Below are positions 58,845 through 64,000 of a stretch of 64,000 bases of DNA, piece by piece. Numbering within the stretch: the stretch's first letter is position 1; each line of letters begins with the position of its first letter. Under the pieces are notes generated by a model. The model was not told where the DNA came from. It saw only the letters and a list, made by a program, of their open reading frames with translations, and ran no database searches. Source of the stretch: a virus; IMG/VR virus record IMGVR_UViG_3300034283_001774, positions 1 to 64,000 of that record; one strand, given 5' to 3'. The position numbers were made by a program, and so were the translations under genes.

Positions 58845-61800
58845 ATGAACGTATCTCAATTAATTAATGAAATTCTTACCGAATGGGCATACCGAGTAGA
58901 TGATGGAATGCCAAATCCAAAAAACCCAACCCATATAAAAGAGTTGGGTATTGTGCTTTCTGAAATGGGTCTATCTCATATCAAAAACCAATTGGTTGAA
59001 AATCTATTAACTGAAAAAGGAAAAACTCCAGAAAAGCATGTGGTAGAAGCGGATAAGCAATTTAAAAATCCTATTTTAAATAAAAGTATAAAATACAAAA
59101 ATACTAAAGGAGAAGATACCGAAGGATTGGTTGGTAACCTTTTGAGATTACCGGCTGAACATCCTGGTAGAAAAGCAGCGGAAAGAATGTTACCACCGGA
59201 AGGGTCAGAGGAAAGAGATACAATTAATAAAGATTTAGGTGGTGAAAACCAACCAGAAAAACCAGAAACACCAACTGATGATAAGGGTGGTGGGGAACAA
59301 CAACCAAAAGAAGACCCAATTCAAAAAGCGGCTCCAATGTTTGACCCTAAATTAGACCCTGCTATGGGAGTACGTTTAGATAAAGAAAAAGAAACTCTTG
59401 CTCAATTGGCAAAAGATGATGAAGAAAAGGATGCGGAAGCTGAAAAAGAAGTTAAACCAAAAGAGGAAACTGAATTTAATCCAATAGCAGCTGTAGATGT
59501 TCAAAGTGAAATACCAGAAGCCGATCCTGACACATTTGGTGGTGAATCTGATATACCAGATGGAATTGGCGAAAAAGAATTAGAACAATTTAATACTGAT
59601 ATAAAGAAAGTAAAAGATATTGTCGCCGATGCAAAGGCTAAAGGTGAAAAAGCACCAAACATTAACCTTTGTCAAATAACAGTGCCTGGTACTAACTTAT
59701 ATTGTGATGATAATTTAGGTATTCCAAGAGCAGAGATGCCACAATTTAAAGGTAAAGCAATTGAGGGTAGTAGAGCGGCTAATATGCCAGTTGATGCGAG
59801 TGGTGAAGTAGATACTGAACCTGTATTCAAAGAAATGTTGAAAGAAAAAGGAATTACCGTTTCACAAACCGAAGTTCCCGCTGATAAATTAAAAGCAACT
59901 CAATCTGAATTGGTTGGTGCTAAAGTGGTGGGAATGATGGGAGCATTGGAAGAAAATCCAGAACATGAAAAAATTACTGCACCAATTTATGTGAGTAGAG
60001 ATGGATATGTAATTGATGGTCATCATAGATGGGCAGCTATAGCGGCATATAACGCAGCACATTCAGATTCTCAAATACAAATGAAAGTTCAGGTAATTGA
60101 TATGGATATTAAAGATGCTATCCCAATGTGTAATAAATTTGCAGAAGATATGGGTATAGCAGCTAAAAAAGCAGATGCTAATAAGGAAACGCCAACCGAA
60201 CCAAAAGCTGCAGAAGTAAAACCAAATGAAACTGATCCTGAATCAAATGTAAAAACATTTAAAGGTGAATCATCTGGTAAAGAAATAAAAACAATTGAAT
60301 TTGAAGGTGGTGGATACCTTTTTGGAACCGTTCATAGAGACGAAAAAATGGTTGATGATATTGTAAATCAGGTAAAAGCAACCGTACCAAAAGAAAAGTG
60401 GAAAGATATTGTATTTGTTGGTGAAGGTGGTGCAACCGGTAATAGTGGTGAATTGGAGTTCAATGATGAAATGATACCTGCACAAGAAAAATTTAAAGAA
60501 ATGGGTGCGGGTGTGGATAGTTTTGATGGAGATGCATTAGATGTACACAAACCCGAATCTGAATTATATAAATCACAAGAGAAACAAACTGGCCTTTCAC
60601 AAAGTAAAATCAAAGCTGGTAATTGGGCTAGTATGATTGGACAAGGTGAGGGTACTGATACAATGGAGACATCTAAATTTTTAGATAATGAAGGTAAACA
60701 ATTCTTACAAGATGCAGCTAAAGAAGCTGGATTCCCACCAATACGAAATTGGGATAATCCATCTGAACAAGATAAAGATACACTATATAGATTATCATTT
60801 CCAGAAGACAATGGCGATAGAGAAACCGGAGTAAATGATATTCAGGTTGCATTTAATAAAGCAAGAGACCTTAATATTATTAAAAAACAAAAAGAATTAT
60901 CTGCACAAGGTAAAATACCGGTTGTAGTTGCAGGTGAGGGACATGCTGATTTAGTTGATGATATATGGAGACAAAAAAACAAAAACGAACAAATTCAAAT
61001 GAAAGAAGAATTATTACCATTAGTTGATAAAATGATTGGTCAAATTATTGAAGGATTTATTGAAGAAGCTAATCCGAAACCATCTCAAACACATCCTGGA
61101 TATTATCATAGAGGGGGTGGGTATTATTCTAAACAAGCTGATGGTGATATTACACATAAAACCGATGGTGGTGCTTTAAGAAAATTAACAGCAAAAGAAA
61201 AAGCAGATAAGAATAAAACAGCAGCTCCTAAACCAAAAGCACAAGTTGGTAAAACAATTGCTCCAAGTGGATTTAGACAAACCAAAGATTTAAAAAAATC
61301 AACTCCAAAGGCAGAACCAAAACCGGTAACTACGGATAATTCAACTCCATCGGTAGTTTCTAATGGATTAAATAATGGTAGTTTACAATCATTGAGAAGT
61401 GTAAATGCAAAATTGATTTCAGATAGAGATAAGGGAATAGCTGGAGCGGGTGGTCCTGTTGCATCATATGGAGAAGCTGCACTTACTACATTTGCAAACA
61501 AATTACAAGAAGTTGGTGGGTTTGAAGGATATGTAGCGGGAAATAAAAACGCAGTTGCTAAAAAAGTTGGTGAAATTAGCAAAAATAGAAAAGCATTTAA
61601 AAGTTCAATAGAAACCGTAGCTAGACAATTGGGATTTGTTTTACCAAAGGATGAAGCTAAAGTTTTAGAATATATTGGTGCAAGAATCGTATTTGGTGAT
61701 AATGAATTGGCTAGATTGAAAAAAGATAAAAATTCATTATGGTATAAAACCGGAAAACAAGGATTTGGACAAGATGAAGATGCGTTTAGAGCATGGGCTA

Positions 61801-63083
61801 GAGCGGATTTTGATGGAGCAATATCAACTAGAATATTAATTCAAGAACAATCTAAAATTGATACAAGCAAAGATTATATTGTTATACAATCAGACCCAAA
61901 GAAGGGTGGACATGATGATGGTATTATAAACCATTTGAATTCTAAATTAGAACAAGCGAAAGCAAAAGGTAATAAGGATGATATCGCACATTATCAAGCC
62001 GAGGTGTATGCGTTTACCAAATTAGGATTCCATGATACTATGGCAGTTGGATTTGATAAGAAAGGAAGAACAACTGTGTTCAGTATTACAAATAAAAAAC
62101 AAGATGACTTACAAGATATATGGGGTAATACAACTCCTGAATATGCTTTAAATTTAATTAAAGATTCTTTTGGACCTAAAGTATCTGGTACGGTTGTAAG
62201 TGTTATTGAAGATGGAATACTTAAAGTTTCAAATAGTAAAAAAGCAACAACAAGACTGTTTTCTACAATGAAATTAAATGATGATTTTGTTGCTGTATGT
62301 GATACACCACAAATGAAAAAATATATGGGACAATTGAAATCTCATAAAAAATTCAATCAATGGTTATCTGATAAAAAATATAATCCAACCGAAACAAAAG
62401 AGTGGTTGGTTCTTGCACAAAAATATGCAAAAGAAAACGATGATGCTCCATACGAACCATTTGGAAAATTTGTACATAAAGTTGGTGAGTTGGCGCAAGT
62501 TGGACCGTTTGTAAGAAAACATACTGAAATTAATTTTGAATCTTCTGCAGTTAAAAAAGCAGTTCAGAATAAAAACGATGAAAAAGAATTAACTGCAGCG
62601 GTGCATAGAGATGTAGTAGATTCAATAGCGGAAGCAGATAAAGTAGCTGGATATCCTAAAAAGGATGGTGTAAATGGTCCGCATACACAAGCATATCTTA
62701 CAACTGTAATGCATTCAATGCACTTTGATTTGATGGTTGAAAACTTTGATGGTAATTTAGGAGCTATCACAGGTATACGAGGTTCAGTTCCATCAGACTT
62801 TAGAGAGTGTTTAACGAAATTAAGTGGATTTAAAGGTGAAATCAAAACAAAAGAAGGAAGAGATTTACTAAATAAACACTTATTACAAAGATGTAAACTA
62901 AATCCACAAACAAGAGCTATTGAAATTACAAATGAAGAAGGTACTAGTGTTTTGGCAGAAGATACTTGGAGAACTGCCGGTACATCTCAAAAAGTAGAAA
63001 AGAAACTTGGTGGTGGTTTAAGAAGTTGTATTACTAACAGAATTGATAAAAGACAAGCTGATAAACGAGCAAAGGGTATGTAA
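58845..63083 (+). CDS. Large mosaic protein with ParB-like DGHHRW motif
   Basis: A 1412-residue protein six bases after the nuclease gene. Residues 1-60 (MNVSQLINEILTEWAYRVDD, GMPNPKNPTH) form a small N-terminal domain I have seen on other phage virion-associated proteins. Residues about 100-260 are acidic and low-complexity. Residues about 335-440 are ParB/Srx-like, with YVIDGHHRWAAI (Asp391, His393, His394). Residues about 485-720 have VFVGEGGATGNSG (Glu527) and VVVAGEGHADL (His700), somewhat like the TraB/EreA-type fold, but this is tentative. Residues about 735-800 have HPGYYHRGGGYYSKQADGDI and lead to a Lys/Pro linker. Residues about 840-1412 are an uncharacterised alpha-rich domain. Likely a virion or injected protein with several activities; none is proven. 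Confidence 0.6.
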   Translation: MNVSQLINEILTEWAYRVDDGMPNPKNPTHIKELGIVLSEMGLSHIKNQLVENLLTEKGKTPEKHVVEADKQFKNPILNKSIKYKNTKGEDTEGLVGNLLRLPAEHPGRKAAERMLPPEGSEERDTINKDLGGENQPEKPETPTDDKGGGEQQPKEDPIQKAAPMFDPKLDPAMGVRLDKEKETLAQLAKDDEEKDAEAEKEVKPKEETEFNPIAAVDVQSEIPEADPDTFGGESDIPDGIGEKELEQFNTDIKKVKDIVADAKAKGEKAPNINLCQITVPGTNLYCDDNLGIPRAEMPQFKGKAIEGSRAANMPVDASGEVDTEPVFKEMLKEKGITVSQTEVPADKLKATQSELVGAKVVGMMGALEENPEHEKITAPIYVSRDGYVIDGHHRWAAIAAYNAAHSDSQIQMKVQVIDMDIKDAIPMCNKFAEDMGIAAKKADANKETPTEPKAAEVKPNETDPESNVKTFKGESSGKEIKTIEFEGGGYLFGTVHRDEKMVDDIVNQVKATVPKEKWKDIVFVGEGGATGNSGELEFNDEMIPAQEKFKEMGAGVDSFDGDALDVHKPESELYKSQEKQTGLSQSKIKAGNWASMIGQGEGTDTMETSKFLDNEGKQFLQDAAKEAGFPPIRNWDNPSEQDKDTLYRLSFPEDNGDRETGVNDIQVAFNKARDLNIIKKQKELSAQGKIPVVVAGEGHADLVDDIWRQKNKNEQIQMKEELLPLVDKMIGQIIEGFIEEANPKPSQTHPGYYHRGGGYYSKQADGDITHKTDGGALRKLTAKEKADKNKTAAPKPKAQVGKTIAPSGFRQTKDLKKSTPKAEPKPVTTDNSTPSVVSNGLNNGSLQSLRSVNAKLISDRDKGIAGAGGPVASYGEAALTTFANKLQEVGGFEGYVAGNKNAVAKKVGEISKNRKAFKSSIETVARQLGFVLPKDEAKVLEYIGARIVFGDNELARLKKDKNSLWYKTGKQGFGQDEDAFRAWARADFDGAISTRILIQEQSKIDTSKDYIVIQSDPKKGGHDDGIINHLNSKLEQAKAKGNKDDIAHYQAEVYAFTKLGFHDTMAVGFDKKGRTTVFSITNKKQDDLQDIWGNTTPEYALNLIKDSFGPKVSGTVVSVIEDGILKVSNSKKATTRLFSTMKLNDDFVAVCDTPQMKKYMGQLKSHKKFNQWLSDKKYNPTETKEWLVLAQKYAKENDDAPYEPFGKFVHKVGELAQVGPFVRKHTEINFESSAVKKAVQNKNDEKELTAAVHRDVVDSIAEADKVAGYPKKDGVNGPHTQAYLTTVMHSMHFDLMVENFDGNLGAITGIRGSVPSDFRECLTKLSGFKGEIKTKEGRDLLNKHLLQRCKLNPQTRAIEITNEEGTSVLAEDTWRTAGTSQKVEKKLGGGLRSCITNRIDKRQADKRAKGM

Positions 63084-63106
63084 AAATACCCTTTCATCCG
63101 TTTTTT
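63071..63106 (+). terminator. Likely terminator after mosaic protein gene
   Basis: AAAGGGTAT (63071-63079) pairs perfectly with ATACCCTTT (63086-63094) around a 6-base loop; the stop codon lies in the loop and the T run (63101-63106) follows after six bases. The delayed T run makes termination less certain. Confidence 0.65.
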
Positions 63107-63108
63107 CA

Positions 63109-63117
63109 TATTTATAG
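63109..63117 (+). promoter_or_regulatory. Candidate late promoter motif TATTTATAG
   Basis: Directly after the hairpin and 27 bases before the ATG at 63145. It would drive a unit containing the endolysin, as expected for late expression. Confidence 0.47.
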
Positions 63118-63144
63118 ATGATATAAAAGAAAAGGGAAAAGCGG

Positions 63145-63573
63145 ATGAAAACACAGTTACTATGTACGTTTACAACGAAGGGTGAGTTACAGAATACATT
63201 ACAATTAATTAGAGAAACTTACCACATCGTTTATAATTACATTTATATTCTCCAAAATAAGGCGAATTTAGATGAATTATTTATCACGTACAATATTGAT
63301 ACAGCATTCCAACCGGATACTCCGTTGGAAAATACAATTTTAATACATAGAAAAAAAGAGTCTAACTCACTTTATACTATTAATGCTCTTAACGAATTAG
63401 TTAAAGAGGAAAATGGTGGAGTGTTAGATACTTCTTTTGTCATCAATTGGCAGAAGTTTAAAAATTCAATCATATTAACCAACGCCGAAGGTACTAAAAA
63501 AATTCAAACAAGAGTTTTTGAAGTAATTGACTTTGGTGAAGGAAAAGAGGTTATAACTGAAGAACGCAAATAA
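63145..63573 (+). CDS. Hypothetical protein upstream of endolysin
   Basis: A 142-residue cytosolic protein with a purine-rich leader (AAAGGGAAAAGCGG). Residues 1-45 (TFTTKGELQNTLQLIRETYH, IVYNYIYILQNK) and the later INALNELVKEENGGVLD and FVINWQKFKNSIILTN segments suggest an alpha/beta fold. I have the impression of having seen similar proteins in T4-like phages but cannot name a family. No membrane segment, so it is not a holin. It precedes the endolysin by seven bases. Confidence 0.6.
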   Translation: MKTQLLCTFTTKGELQNTLQLIRETYHIVYNYIYILQNKANLDELFITYNIDTAFQPDTPLENTILIHRKKESNSLYTINALNELVKEENGGVLDTSFVINWQKFKNSIILTNAEGTKKIQTRVFEVIDFGEGKEVITEERK

Positions 63574-63580
63574 TATTATT

Positions 63581-64000
63581 ATGTTATTAAAAAAAGGTGA
63601 TAACAACGAAAACGTAAAATTGATGCAGGAGAAATTAGGTATCTCTCCGGCAGTTACTAACTTTGGTCCTAAAACCGAAGCAGCAGTAAAAGAATTCCAA
63701 TCTAAACATGGACTTCCTGCAGATGGTATTGTAGGTGATGCAACTTGGGCTAAAATTATGGGAGAGGGAACTCCACCACCGGCACCAGCAGCACCAATAG
63801 CACCAGTAGGTGGGTTAAAATTGGATAAATTAAAAGGACACATTCCTGATGCAGTAATCGCTATGATTCCTGATACGGCAGCTAAGTTCCAAATTAATAC
63901 TCCATTAAGATTAGCACACTTCTTAGCACAATGTGGACATGAGAGTGGTGGATTTAGAGTAACACAAGAAAACCTAAACTATTCGGCTAAAGGATTGGCT
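63581..64000 (+). CDS. Endolysin: peptidoglycan-binding domain plus GH19 (3' end outside window)
   Basis: The first 140 residues are visible. Residues about 3-60 are a PG_binding_1 domain: LKKGDNNENVKLMQEKLGI, FGPKTEAAVKEFQSKHGLP and ADGIVGDATWAKI. A Pro/Ala linker (PPPAPAAPIAPVGG) follows. Residues from about 83 begin a glycoside hydrolase family 19 domain: RLAHFLAQCGHESGGFRVTQ, with Glu in HESGGF as the expected general acid, and ENLNYSAKGLA. GH19 endolysins cleave the peptidoglycan glycan chain at lysis. No signal peptide, so a holin elsewhere is expected. The gene runs off the right edge. Confidence 0.9.
   Translation, partial: MLLKKGDNNENVKLMQEKLGISPAVTNFGPKTEAAVKEFQSKHGLPADGIVGDATWAKIMGEGTPPPAPAAPIAPVGGLKLDKLKGHIPDAVIAMIPDTAAKFQINTPLRLAHFLAQCGHESGGFRVTQENLNYSAKGLA

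Overview
This window is a stretch of a large, AT-rich tailed-phage genome with T4-like (contractile-tail) architecture. Every supported gene lies on the + strand. The neck, sheath, tube, tail-chaperone, tape-measure and baseplate genes can be matched to T4-type proteins by order, length and motifs. The likely host is a member of the Bacteroidota. Two intergenic sites match the Bacteroidota housekeeping promoter (TTTG, 20 bases, TATATTTG or TATATTTA), most start codons follow A-rich leaders rather than a strong Shine-Dalgarno, and there is a secreted NUC-type nuclease and a BspA/PKD-type surface protein. Several structural proteins carry repeats of the kind I remember from marine T4-like phages; that is recollection, not a search.

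Layout. 1-2353: the 3' end of a tail-fibre gene and a tiny ORF resembling the end of a LamG domain. 2410-5833: a tightly coupled neck/tail-completion cluster (gp13-, gp14- and gp15-like proteins) and two small proteins that share a C-terminal domain with the gp15-like protein. 5833-42317: about 36 kb of fibre-type genes, dominated by three giant ORFs (4184, 3729 and 3069 aa) made of repeats, collagen-like Gly-Ser/Thr-Ser tracts, cupredoxin-like domains, a beta-helix-like head and an S74 self-cleaving chaperone tail. 42454-56172: tail sheath, tail tube, a tail-assembly chaperone with a predicted programmed frameshift, tape measure, and a run of baseplate genes. 56173-56672: a complete tmRNA gene (ssrA) with its own host-type promoter and terminator. 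56673-64000: a small hypothetical protein, a compact family A DNA polymerase, a secreted DNA/RNA nuclease, a 1412-aa mosaic protein with a ParB-like motif, a small hypothetical protein and the start of a GH19 endolysin.

How it works together. The left and middle parts build a contractile tail with unusually large adhesion fibres. The right part carries replication, ribosome-rescue/proteolysis, nuclease and lysis functions. Intergenic gaps repeatedly pair a hairpin terminator with a TATTTATA motif 16-27 bases before the next start codon (farther at the sheath gene). This suggests short late transcription units with a phage-specific promoter, distinct from the two host-type promoters around the tmRNA.

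Most interesting items: (1) the phage tmRNA with an unusual 24-codon tag; (2) a T7-run frameshift site that would fuse the gp26-like chaperone to a second domain; (3) three intact type-1-copper-like ligand sets inside a tail fibre, with a decayed paralogue in the neighbouring fibre; (4) 22 copies of a Cys-Arg-Asp module in one structural protein; (5) the candidate TATTTATA late promoter.
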